Source of the DNA: Glebionis coronaria
Lineage: Eukaryota; Streptophyta; Magnoliopsida; Asterales; Asteraceae
DNA length: 64,000 nt
Direction of reading: 5' to 3'
Assembly: GCA_025667525.1 (NCBI GenBank)
Contig: CM046877.1
Span: 33,934,255-33,998,254, forward strand
In this document: one piece after another, positions 9,875 through 27,319 of the stretch
How positions within the stretch are numbered: position 1 is the stretch's first letter
Layout: every line of letters begins with the position of its first letter
The notes under the pieces: model-generated
The model's input: only the letters and a program-made list of their open reading frames with translations
Told to the model about the DNA's origin: nothing
Databases searched by the model: none
Position numbers and translations under genes: made by a program

Positions 9875-11893
9875 ATGACTACTATTAAATTTCAGGATTA
9901 TCACAACATGGTTGCCAATTTGAAGAAGAGTGATGATCACAGGGAATTTGATGATACTGTGGCCTATCTTCGTGTTTGCTACTTTAAGTTCGCACTTCAG
10001 GTAAATCCTAAAATCTACACTTCACGCATTAAGCAGTTTTGGAATAATTCAAAGATAAAAACTGTCGATGGAGAAGTAAAAATTAAGAGTAAGGTTGATG
10101 GAAAATATAAGTGGGTAACTGTTGATTCAATCAGAGACTCACTTCTATTGAATGATGCGGATGGTGTCAGTACTATGCGTGAAACCGAATTGTTTCGACA
10201 TATTTCATTGTTGGGCCATAATATTGCTGATAAACAAAAATCAAAGTTTTTAAAAGGACAGTTTGCACCCCACTGGAAATTTTTAATACATGTTATTCAA
10301 CAGTGTTTAAGTCCCAAAACAACCTCGTTTAATGAATTCGGGAGTAATATTGCGACGGCACTTGTATGTTTGGCAACAGGGAAAAAATACAATTTTTCGC
10401 AAATGATTTTTGATGCTATGTTGAAAAATGTTAAAAGCAAGAAAAAGTTTTGTATGTACCCAAGATTTTTGTCAGTGATTTTAGACATGGATGGGGAGAT
10501 CAAACACAAAAGGTTTTACAAGATGGCCAAACACAAAGCCAAATTATTCAACACCTTGAAACCAAACACACAAAACTTTTCTGGGAGATATGTCCCATTA
10601 ACCAAACCAATTCTTGATATAATTCAGTGTGAAGCTTCTGCAAACACAACAGAAGCCCATCAAACACCCTCGTCTGAATCACAACCTCATCCTGACCCTG
10701 TATCATCTCATACCAAGTCGATCAGGGTACATTCAGTTGTAGAAGAAGACGCTCATACCATAGGTGAGGGTAGTAAGCAAAAGATGACTGAGCCAGGCTT
10801 TGAAGGTAGACATGAAAGTGGCAACACATGTGAGGGTAGTATGGAATCCTTGACAAATACCAAGTTGACTGTTTTGTGCACTAGTCTGCAAAGACAAAAT
10901 GCACAACTTGAACAAAAAGTAAAGGATCAGGGTCTGGAAATTGAAATTTTAAAAACAAGACTTAAACAACTTGAGGGGACGAGAAGTAAAAGTTTGGTTG
11001 TTTCCTCTAGTGATGGCAATCAAGATGATGATGCTTCCAAAACGAATGAAGATTCAAAGGAGTCAAGTGGGACTGAATATTATGACTATCCCACGGAAAA
11101 TATTGAAACGGATACTTTTAATAAAGGAAGTGATAACGGAAGTCACAACATAGATGATATTGCTGATATATTGGCCAAAATGGCACAAACATCTGATCAA
11201 ACACAACAATGTAAAAGAAAATATGAGATTGGTTGTCCAGGTACGTCTAGTTTTGTTAGTCAGCGTAACAAACCAAAAAGAATGAAAAGGATGGAAAATC
11301 TAGGGAAGTTTGCTGCTGATAACACGGGACCATCTGATGAGGAGATTAATAAGAAATTGAAATTAGTTCTTCCTGATGACTTCAAGTTAGATTCAATCTC
11401 GACAAAGTACTCAGTTTATAAATATGAATCTGTGATTGATAAGGGTATGAGTTGGTGGAAGGTGTTTAGGACAAATGGTGATTGTGAAGCGTATCAAACG
11501 TTTCCAGAAATGTTTGAGGCTTTAGACAGAGAAGATCTTGATGATCTTTGGAGGGTTTTGAAAGCAAAATTTCTGTCTAAGCCACCTACAGAAGACATGG
11601 AAAAAGATTTTGACATGTGGACTACAATGAAAAGAATGTACGAGCATGATCAAAAAGATGCCATTTGGGGAAATCAGACGGATTCAAATATGATATTCTG
11701 GAGGTTGTTTTCTTCTTCTGCAGTTATTGAGGTAATTATGACAGAGATGATTGTCTACTTGCTAGTCGATAGGATGTATCCCCTCACACAGGAAACTTTG
11801 AAGAAAATGCTGGAATTTGATTTACAGGTTGATTGTATCAATCATGTAGCTTATCAGTTGATCAGGTTTTTGCACTCTCAGATTCTCCCTTGA
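9875..11893 (+). CDS. 672-residue transposon-associated protein, 'longin-like' Asteraceae family
   Basis: A single open frame from the first good ATG (9875) to a TGA; no stop or frameshift interrupts it. The N-terminal part (about residues 1-210) shows conserved blocks NMVANLKKSD, VNPKIYTSRIKQFW, LNDADGVSTM, HWKFLIHVIQQCL, LVCLATGKKYNFS and KFCMYPRFLSVIL. The middle is low complexity with a coiled coil (about 325-370, heptads in LQRQNAQLEQKVKDQ). The C-terminal part (about 490-672) has SWWKVFRTNGDCEAY, FWRLFSSSAV and YPLTQETLKKML. From memory of such proteins, both end domains match proteins of Anthemideae usually labelled 'synaptobrevin, longin-like' or 'xylulose kinase-1', often found with Ty1/copia polyproteins. 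Those labels are not functional evidence. Here no copia gag-pol is near it; it sits between a MULE transposase and a Ulp1 gene. Function unknown. Confidence 0.7.
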   Translation: MTTIKFQDYHNMVANLKKSDDHREFDDTVAYLRVCYFKFALQVNPKIYTSRIKQFWNNSKIKTVDGEVKIKSKVDGKYKWVTVDSIRDSLLLNDADGVSTMRETELFRHISLLGHNIADKQKSKFLKGQFAPHWKFLIHVIQQCLSPKTTSFNEFGSNIATALVCLATGKKYNFSQMIFDAMLKNVKSKKKFCMYPRFLSVILDMDGEIKHKRFYKMAKHKAKLFNTLKPNTQNFSGRYVPLTKPILDIIQCEASANTTEAHQTPSSESQPHPDPVSSHTKSIRVHSVVEEDAHTIGEGSKQKMTEPGFEGRHESGNTCEGSMESLTNTKLTVLCTSLQRQNAQLEQKVKDQGLEIEILKTRLKQLEGTRSKSLVVSSSDGNQDDDASKTNEDSKESSGTEYYDYPTENIETDTFNKGSDNGSHNIDDIADILAKMAQTSDQTQQCKRKYEIGCPGTSSFVSQRNKPKRMKRMENLGKFAADNTGPSDEEINKKLKLVLPDDFKLDSISTKYSVYKYESVIDKGMSWWKVFRTNGDCEAYQTFPEMFEALDREDLDDLWRVLKAKFLSKPPTEDMEKDFDMWTTMKRMYEHDQKDAIWGNQTDSNMIFWRLFSSSAVIEVIMTEMIVYLLVDRMYPLTQETLKKMLEFDLQVDCINHVAYQLIRFLHSQILP

Positions 11894-12079
11894 AGAAGTT
11901 ACTTTATTTAATGTAATTTACTCTATTTAATGTAATTTACTCTATTTTCTGAATATTTAGCAAGAAAATGTTGGAATTTATTTAATGTAATTTACTCTAT
12001 TTTAATTTTCTCTATTTGCACAAAAAATTCCCACTGTTTTGTCAAAATATTCCCCCTGTTAATAGTATTTCATTTGATG
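11894..12079. repeat. Short direct repeats downstream of the 672-residue ORF
   Basis: TTATTTAATGTAATTTACTCTATTT occurs about three times in 11903-12003, in shortened forms. Then come CCCACTGTTTTGTCAAAATATTCCCCCTG variants (12030-12060) of the dispersed 22-bp motif. No gene is seen. Confidence 0.7.
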
Positions 12080-12590
12080 GAAAAGTTGAGCATTTGTTCA
12101 TTAAGCAACAAAAGTTGAGCATTTGTGCGTAGGCAACAAAACTTGAGCAGTTGTGCAATATCCAACAAAAAGTTGAGCATTTGTGCATTAGGAAAACAAA
12201 TAGTTGAGCAGCTGTGCAATATCCAACAAAAGTTGAGCATTTGTGCATTATCAAACTAAAAGTTGAGCAATTGTGCAATATCCAACAAAAAGTTGAGCAT
12301 TTGTGCATTAGGAAAACAAATAGTTGAGCAGTTGTGCAATATCCAACAAAAGTTGAGCATTTGTGCAAAAAGTTGAGCAGTTGTGCACTATGAATAAAAA
12401 AGGTGAGCATTTGTGCACTATGAATCAAAAGTTGGTGCATTAGGATCACAAATAAGTTGAGCATTTTTGCACTATGAACTAAAAAGTTGACCATTTTTGC
12501 ACTATGAATTAAAAAGTTGACCATTTGTGCACTATGAAACAAAGTTGAGCAGTTGTGCAATATGTGAAAAACGTTGTGCATTAGTGCAAC
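12080..12590. repeat. Minisatellite, about 30-bp TTGAGCA unit, about 17 copies
   Basis: Units follow the pattern AAAAGTTGAGCATTTGTGCA plus a variable tail (TTAGGAAAACAAATA, ATATCCAAC or CTATGAATC), giving higher-order alternation of about 60 bp in the left half. The unit matches isolated motifs scattered from 3.0 to 29.9 kb. It lies between the convergent 672-residue ORF and the Ulp1 gene. A long minus-strand ORF over it is a repeat artefact. Confidence 0.9.
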
Positions 12591-12731
12591 ATTTGACCAA
12601 TATTTTTAAGAAACAAATGTAATAGATAAAGTATCACAAAACAAATAATAAAACAAAATAAGTTAGAAGTTATTTGAAGCCATTCAAACATAACAATTGA
12701 TTAGAAGTTGCGTCTAAGACATATGCAAGAA

Positions 12732-13952
12732 CTACATTGCTATCTTGTGCTTGAAAAAGAATTCCAGCATTTTCTCTCTATAGGCAAGGGCGGTTTGTAT
12801 TAGATCTTCAACATAGAGCGAGATACCATGGGCTAACCTATTTATATAGCAAAAAAAAATTAAAAAATGTAAGATCTGACAAAGGATATATTAGAAGACA
12901 ATGAGTTATACAATGATATACCTGTAAAGGAAAATGCAGAGAAATACGCCACAGTCACCAAATATCCCACCTTGGATTGGGACATTTTTTGCTCGACAGA
13001 AGTTAATAGAGTAGGAATTTTTTTCAATACCTTTGCCTTCAAACACCCCGGTTTTTTCTAAAACAACCGGAAGTTTATTCCCTAAACACTCCATTACTGA
13101 CAAATACCAGTCACTACATTCATCATTATAATTTTCACTGTCATATATCGTAACATTTCCAGATGTAATGTGAAACTGTGCTAAGAACCAATGTCGTTTG
13201 GATTGATTAATTGGAATGAAGACCTATAAATATTATTATACATAAAATTAAATTAAAAATAATATATGATTTGCAAATACGATTTTTCAAACTTGAAATA
13301 ATTACATGTTCAACATCTCTCCACGACAACGGGTAAACTTCATCCGTTGCATAAAACAGTGGCATCGATTCGGCCATCAAAAGGTTAAAAAAATAACAGC
13401 TAACCATTGACCAGTCATGCGATGATTGTCTAAAATGCCACATGTACCATACCCATAGATCAATGTTCTATAACAAGATAAAAAAAATATAATTAACAAA
13501 ATTAAATGTATCTTAAAATATAAAGAAAATATAGATCAATGTGCTATAACAAGATAAATTAAAACATTTAGTATAAGTACCTCATCCAAATACCAACCAA
13601 CTCGTTCTTCATCCAAACCAACAAAACTATCCCAAAAACTACGATCTACTGAAATGTCATTGCACCATGAGAACTTGCAACGAGGAATTGGTAAATTGTT
13701 GAGGAAAAACACCGTCGGGGAATCACAATAAATTTTGTCAATACTTTTAGATGGTCTCCTAAGATCCTGAGAATAACAAATTATCAGTAAAGACAGTTAA
13801 GTTAACAAAAAAGATAACAAGAATTAATTTGATGTCGTGAATGGAGGACAAACCTCTTTCCATGGTTCAAGATTCATGCACATTTTAATCATAAATGCAT
13901 CAAGAACGTTCTTCTGATTTCTTAATGCATCCATGCTGGGTAACACAGTATC
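12732..13952 (-). pseudogene. DUF1985-Ulp1/C48 gene, 3' part (protease domain)
   Basis: Minus-strand exons: 13854-13952 (interrupted at its upstream end by the retrotransposon), 13581-13766, 13306-13467, 12922-13223 and 12732-12837. All have GT-AG boundaries and compatible phases; the stop is at 12732-12734. The C48 protease domain is complete. WRDVEHVFIPIN leads into the catalytic His (KRHWFLAQ), then Asp (IYDSEN) and Cys (GGIFGDCGVF). The segment before it (DKIYCDSP, DSFVGLDEERVGW, WHFRQSSHDWS) is the usual spacer of these proteins. Ulp1-family enzymes cleave SUMO or SUMO-like tails; whether transposon-borne versions act on SUMO is not known from the sequence. Together with 27320-29617 it forms one gene of 824 codons once the inserted element and one copy of its 5-bp target duplication are set aside. 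Confidence 0.85.
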
Positions 13953-17510
<3,558 letters not shown>

Positions 17511-17514
17511 GAAA

Positions 17515-17526
17515 TGGTATCAGAGC
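17515..17526 (+). promoter_or_regulatory. Primer-binding site, initiator Met tRNA type
   Basis: TGGTATCAGAGC lies four bases after the 5' LTR end (GAAA spacer). This is the standard complement of the 3' end of plant initiator methionine tRNA, used to prime minus-strand DNA synthesis. Confidence 0.9.
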
Positions 17527-17844
17527 GCATAGTTATAGAGAACCAGATCAAAAACTTAAAAATTTTTAAATAAAAAAAATTTTAAACTGGACTATAACTG
17601 AACATAAAAATCAGTCTAAAGAAAAATTGATTTTTGGGGAACCTATAAGTTAGGCATATAGCATTGTAGAGCATGCATATTATGTGAACTAACTTTACAT
17701 TGATTTATACCCTCATGGTAAATAAATCACATAAGTATCTATCTATACTTTAGACAAGCATAGTTAAAAGCTTTAAAACCACATCGCATATGCATCATAA
17801 AAACTTTTTGAATTGTGTAAGCTAAAAACTTGCTCAACTTTAAA

Positions 17845-18732
17845 ATGTTACTTTCAGATATCATGACGACGCCCACTATCGTTACTAGTTTCGAGGAGCT
17901 TATGGTTCCTACCATCACACCCTTGTCACCAACATCAGTACTCGCTGGACTCGCATCTGACACTGAGTCCAGAGATGACCAGCAGGACGGGGTCATCGTA
18001 CTCACAGATTCACCTACTCCTTCACCACCTACCGTATTCCCTACTACACCACTGCTTGTGGTACCTGCATCCCCTCCTAGAGAGGTGGACCAGGTCGTAC
18101 CTTCTTTACCACCCTTACCACCACCTTCTGTACCTCGCACTTACCCCACTAGTGTTTTGCCACCTCGTAAGAAGAGACATGACACTATCCCTGACTCGAC
18201 CTATGAGATTGGAGAGGGATCAGGAGCCGGGCAGGCTACACTTAGCGCCCTTCAGGCACAGATCGATGCACTTACGGCCCGACAGGCGCATGACACCGCC
18301 CTTATCCACTCTATACTACAGGCGGACCAGCAGGGTCGCGCCGTGCTCCAGGAGAGACTTGACTCTCTCTACTGGGCCATAACCGGCGAGTCATACACCA
18401 CCCGGGAGACCATACACTGGTTATTGGATGAGGTAGCTTACCTCCGTTACCGCCTAGCTTTGCTAGAGAGTCATTCCTACGAGACTCGAGCCGCCATGTA
18501 CACGCAGGAGGACACCTTCAGGACCTTCGTGGATTTGACAGATCTTCGCCACCAGGGGATCACTACAGAGACAGAGCAGTTACGGAGTGCTGACACTGCA
18601 CGTCAGCATCAGCTACTAGAGGCTTTGAGATACACCCGAGAGACCCGGAGTGCCGTGATCCGCATGCAGGATGAGCGTACACCACCAGCTGGACCATCTG
18701 CACCTGCAGGCAGCCATACTAGTGTAGGCTAG
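17845..18732 (+). CDS. Extra ORF upstream of gag in chromovirus (proline-rich/coiled coil)
   Basis: 295 codons from the ATG at 17845; a second ATG at 17863 directly follows a TTTCAG-type acceptor, and either may be used. The N-terminal half is rich in Pro, Ser and Thr (PSLPPLPPPSVP). A basic patch (PPRKKRHD) is followed by TYEIGEGSG, and the C-terminal half is Gln/Leu/Arg-rich and probably coiled coil (ALQAQIDALTARQ). The layout of acidic/Pro-rich start, PPRKR patch, EVGE-like motif and coiled coil matches ORF1-type proteins that I recall before gag in Asteraceae gypsy elements. It is uninterrupted although gag-pol behind it has six lesions. Function unknown. Confidence 0.65.
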   Translation: MLLSDIMTTPTIVTSFEELMVPTITPLSPTSVLAGLASDTESRDDQQDGVIVLTDSPTPSPPTVFPTTPLLVVPASPPREVDQVVPSLPPLPPPSVPRTYPTSVLPPRKKRHDTIPDSTYEIGEGSGAGQATLSALQAQIDALTARQAHDTALIHSILQADQQGRAVLQERLDSLYWAITGESYTTRETIHWLLDEVAYLRYRLALLESHSYETRAAMYTQEDTFRTFVDLTDLRHQGITTETEQLRSADTARQHQLLEALRYTRETRSAVIRMQDERTPPAGPSAPAGSHTSVG

Positions 18733-19120
18733 ATTTTCATTTGTACATCATGACAAGCATTGAGTTGCATCTCAGCTCGCATGATTTATCTCTTTTGTAC
18801 TTGTATTCCTTTCAGTTGTATTTGTAGCACCTAACCTTAGTAGGTAGGATATCTTTGGTTGTATTACAAACATATGTACCACTATTTCAGACAGGTTTGC
18901 TATGCCCCTGTCTTAGATCGGTTGTACTTGTACTATATTGTTGTTTGCCAGAAATAGCATGTTATCGTCCACTTGTTTGTTTACATTTATATTATTATGA
19001 ACTCTTAACGGATTATCAAATTTGTTGTGAATTCTATGCATAAACATTACCCATGCAGTTTAATATAACCATCTTGTTTATCAGCTAATAAATCTCAGTT
19101 CTTCTTATTAATATATAAAA
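18733..19120. other. Spacer between extra ORF and gag
   Basis: T-rich with no gene. It probably works as the gag leader. No splice or frameshift signal was identified with confidence. Confidence 0.4.
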
Positions 19121-22100
19121 ATGCCACCAAGACGCGCACGCCCAAACCCCGCAGAAACACCTGCGACAACTATATCTGATGCACAACTCAGAGTACTGAT
19201 TGAGCAAGGCATTACTGACGCCTTAGCTGCCAGGGAAAACCGCCTCAGCGGAACCCATGGAGACAGTGAAAACTCTAATAACAGGAACCGCGAAGCTCGA
19301 GGATGTACTTACCCTGATTTCCTAAAGTGCAAGCCCAGCTATTACAAGGGCAAGGAAGGGGTAGTCGAGCTCATGCAATGGTTTCAGAGGACTGAGACCG
19401 TGTTCCGTATTAGTGACTGTACTGAGGAAAACAAGGTGAAATTCGCCACTTGTACGCTCTTGGAACATGCACTCACGTGGTGGAACTCGCAAGTTGCTAC
19501 CCTCGGACACGATGGAGCCTATGGGATGACATGGACTGCATTGAAGGAAAAGCTTACCATGAAATACTGTCCACGCAGTGAAATAAAAAAGCTGGAGGTT
19601 GAATTATGGAACCTCAAATGCATCAACTTCAATATTACGGGTTACAACCAGAAGTTCTAGGAACTAACTTTGATGTGTACCCGTATGTACCCTAAAGTGT
19701 CGGATAAGATAGAGAAGTACGTTAGTGGACTTCCAGACTCTGTTCATGACAGTGTGCTTGCATCTCGACCTACTACCATCGAGAGTGCCATTGAGTTTGC
19801 CATAAAATTAGTGGCCAAACATGGTCGCGATCATTTGATTAGACAAGCAGAGCACAAGAGGAAAGTCGATGATAACTACCGTCATCATCCCCAGACTCAA
19901 CAGCCTAAGAGGCAAAGTTAAAGTCAAGTCTGCAGTGCTGTTTCCTCAGGATCACCACCATACGTGGGAAACAAACCAAAATGCTCAAAGTGTAACTTCC
20001 ACCACTACTCCACTGTTGAATGTCGAAGACCAGAGCAGGGCAGCGCATATGCTCCGACCAATAGGAACAACTCCAGTGCCAACTACAAGCCCCACAACGG
20101 CAACAGGCAAAACTCCCGTGGAAGTGGATACCAAGGAAGCCGCCAGCTCACTGGCAGTGGAAACATGACTCGTAAGGAGATCCGTTGCTTTGGTTGTGGA
20201 GAGATCGGACATATCAGACCTGACTGCCCAAAGCGTAAGAATGAAAGCCAAGGCGGAGCATCCGCCAGAGTTTATGTCATAGGAGAAAATAGGACCAACC
20301 CCGACTCCAATGTAGTTACTAGTACGTTTCTTCTGAATAATCGCTATGCAAATATCTTATTCGATACGGGAGCCGATAGGAGTTCGTATCCACAGAGTTT
20401 AGTAGCTTACTAGGCATTCTACCTACCCCATTAGATAACTGTTACAGAGTCGAATTAGCGGACGGAAAAATCATTGAAACTAATACCATCATAAGAGGTT
20501 GTACTTTAAACCTTCAGGATCACCCATTTGATATTCAATTAATACCCATAAAACTAAGTAGTTTTGATATCATCATTAGTATGGACTGGTTGGCAAGATA
20601 TCATGTAACCATTGTGTGTGACGAGAAACTAGTCCGTATACCATGGGGAAACACAGAACTAATTATTCGAGGAGACGGAAATTCGGATAAAACAGACACT
20701 AGGTTAAGTGTGATCTCGTGTACCAAAGCCCAGAAATATCTACTAAAAGGATTTCCTATCTTTTTAGCACATATTTCTAAGACAGACAAAGAAGAAGAAC
20801 CCAAGAAGAAACAGATCAAGGATGTACCCATCGTCCGTGATTATCCTGAAGTCTTTCCAGACGACTTGCCAGGATTACCTCCGACTCGCCAAGTTGAATT
20901 TCAAATCGAGTTAGTGCCAGGAGCTGCACCTGTAGCTAAAGCACCCTACCGCTTAGCCCCTACCGAGATGAAAGAACTCGCAGAACAACTCAAAGAACTG
21001 TCAGACAAAGGTTTTATCAGACCCAGTTCCTCACCTTGGGGAGCCCCAGTGTTGTTTGTTAAAAAGAAAGACGGTTCTTTCCAAATGTGTATCGATTACA
21101 GAGAACTGAATAAGTTAACTGTGAAAAACCGTTACCCGTTACCACGAATCGACGACTTATTTGATCAGCTGCAAGGATCAAGCGTGTACTCTAAGATCGA
21201 CTTATGATCCGGGTATCACCAGTTGAAGGTCAGAGAAGAGGATATACCAAAGACAGCTTTCAGAACGCGCTACGGTCATTATGAGTTCCAAGTCATGCCA
21301 TTTGGACTGACCAATGCACTAGCCATATTCATGGATCTCATGAATCGAGTGTGCAGACCCTATCTGGATAAGTTCGTGATAGTGTTTATTGATTACATCC
21401 TCATCTATTCCAAAAATGAGCAAGAACACGGAGAACATCTAGCCCAGGTACTAAAACTGCTTAAGGAAGAAAAGCTGTACGCAAAATTCTCAAAGTGTGA
21501 TTTTTGGATCCCTAAAGTGCACTTTCTCGGTCATGTGATTGATGACAAAGGAATCCAAGTTGACCCCGCGAAAGTCGAATCCGTGAAAGATTGGGCATCT
21601 CCCACGTCGCCGAAGGAAATTCGTCAATTCTTAGGTCTTGCCGGCTACTACCGACGATTTATCGAGGGTTTCTCTAAGATTGCTAAATCAATGACCAAGC
21701 TTACCCAGAAGGGCATAAAGTTTGTGTGGGGAGAAAAAGAGGAGGTTGCGTTCCAGACCATCAAACAAAAATTGTGCAGTGCACCTATTTTAGCCCTACC
21801 AGAAGGTAACGAAGACTTCGTTGTCTACTGTGACGCCTCGCATAGAGGTTTAGGAGCTGTGTTGATGCAGAGACAGAAAGTGATTGCTTATGCTTCAAGA
21901 CAACTGAAGAAGCACGAGCATAATTACTCCACCCATGATCTAGAACTTGGATCTGTAGTTTTCGCCTTAAAAATCTGGAGGCACTACCTATACGGGACCA
22001 AGTGCACAGTTCATACTGATCACAAGAGCTTGCAACATATCCTAGATCAGAAGGAACTAAACATGAGGCAACGTCGTTGGATAGAATTACTCAGCGAATA

Positions 22101-23664
22101 CGACTGTGACATCAGATACCACCCAGGAAAAGCAAACGTAGTTGCAGATGTACTAAGCCGAAAGGGAACTGATCCTCCCATGAGAGTTCGAGCCTTAGTC
22201 ATGACCATTAACTTGGACCTACCCAAACAAATATTAGAGGCTCAACTCCGGGCACAGAAGCCCGAGAATATCGGAAGGGAAGACATAGGAGGAATGCTTA
22301 GGACGGACCTAAGCAAGGAAAAGTTAGAGGCTAGAACCGACGAAACATTGTGTTTATACGGAAGAAGCTGGTTGCCATGTTACAGAGACTTGAGGAACGT
22401 GATCATGCACGAATCTCATAAGTCCAAGTACTCCATACATCCCGGATCTGAAAAGATGTACCAAGACGTGAAGAAATTATACTGGTGGCCGAACATGAAA
22501 GCAGACATTGCCACCTACGTGAAGAAATGTCTGACTTGTGCTAGAGTTAAAACAGAACATCAGCGACCATCAGGTTTGTTAGTCCAACCCGAAATACCAA
22601 AATGGAAGTGGGACAATATCACCATGGATTTCATTACCAAACTTCCTACATCGTCCCACGGTTACGATACAATTTGGGTAATCGTTGACCGCCTCACAAA
22701 ATCAGCTCATTTCTTACCTATCAAGGAAAATGATTCTCTGAGCAAATTAGCCAAAACGTACCTAAAGGAAGTTGTGACGAGACACGGGATACCAGTCTCA
22801 ATCATCTGCGATAGAGATGGCAGATTTACATCAAAATTCTGGAAAGCTTTTCAACGAGCTTTAGGAACGAACCTGGATATGAGTACCGCGTACCATCCGC
22901 AGACCGACGGTCAGAGTGAACGGACAATCCAAACACTAGAAGACATGCTAAGAGCATGTGTGATCGACTTTGGAAAAGGATGGGTCGAACACATTCCATT
23001 AGTGGAATTCTCCTACAATAACAGCTACCATGCCAGTATTAAGGCAGCACCATTTGAGGCCCTCTACGGCCGCAAATGTTGATCACCAGTATGCTGGGCA
23101 GAGGTGGGGGAATTTCAACTGACTGGACCCGAACTGATCCAAGAGACTACTGAGAAGATCGCCCTTATCAAGCAGCGAATCCAGGCTGCCCAGGATAGAC
23201 AAAAGAGTTATGCCGACAGGAAGCGTAAACCTATGGAGTTTACTGTAGGTGACCGTGTTATGCTGAAGGTATCACCTTGGAAGGGTGTTGTACGGTTTGG
23301 GAAGCGGGGGAAGTTAAACCCACGTTACGTAGGACCTTTCAAGGTGATTGCCAGAATTGGAGAGGTCGCCTATCGCTTAGAGTTGCCCCATCAGTTGAGT
23401 CGGGTACACCCTACATTCCACGTCTCAAACTTGAAGAAGTGCTACGCAGATGAACCGTTAGCAATGCCATTGGAGGGAGTCCATTTTAACGACAAACTTC
23501 AATTTGTAGAAGAACCAGTGGAAGTCGTGGAGAGAGAAGTTAAGAAGTTGAAATGAAGCCAAATCCCGTTAGTTAAAATACGATGGAACTCTAGGAAAGG
23601 TCCCGAGTTTACTTGGGAACACGAAGACTCGTTTAGAGCTAAGTACCCACACCTTTTCACCTAA
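19121..23664 (+). pseudogene. Chromovirus gag-pol, broken
   Basis: Domains in order are gag (about 19290-19900), a CCHC knuckle (CFGCGEIGHIRPDC, about 20186-20228), aspartic protease (DTGA, about 20363), reverse transcriptase (about 20950-21540), RNase H (about 21825-22190, [22 protein letters not shown]), integrase and a C-terminal chromodomain (about 23500-23664, IRWNSRKGPEFTWE). Integrase shows the HHCC finger (about 22408-22560), Asp in MDFITKLP, Asp in CDRDGRF and Glu in GQSERT. Lesions are TAG 19658-19660, TAA 19919-19921, a one-base deletion near 20383 just after the protease motif, TGA 21205-21207, TGA 23080-23082 and TGA 23554-23556. The second Asp of the RT catalytic pair is Tyr (FIDY, codon 21394-21396), which should abolish polymerase activity by itself. 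Several stops fit C-to-T change, the usual decay after methylation. Confidence 0.92.
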
Positions 23665-23717
23665 GTAGTGACGTCATCTTAAGCTTTGAGGACAAAGCTA
23701 AAATAACGGGTTTATGC
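23665..23717 (+). other. 3' untranslated interior with weak polypurine tract
   Basis: Between the pol stop and the 3' LTR lies TTTGAGGACAAAGCTAAAAT, then AACGGGTTTATGC. Only a weak purine-rich stretch is present, so the polypurine tract is either degenerate or short. Confidence 0.4.

Positions 23718-27319
<3,602 letters not shown>

Noticed and set aside
12042..12581. Minus-strand frame of 179 codons with His/Cys/Ser/Thr repeats
   Set aside because: It is an antisense reading of the TTGAGCA minisatellite; periodic residues come from the repeat unit.
17739..18140. Minus-strand Gly/Thr/Ser-rich frame
   Set aside because: Antisense of the proline-rich start of the pre-gag ORF.
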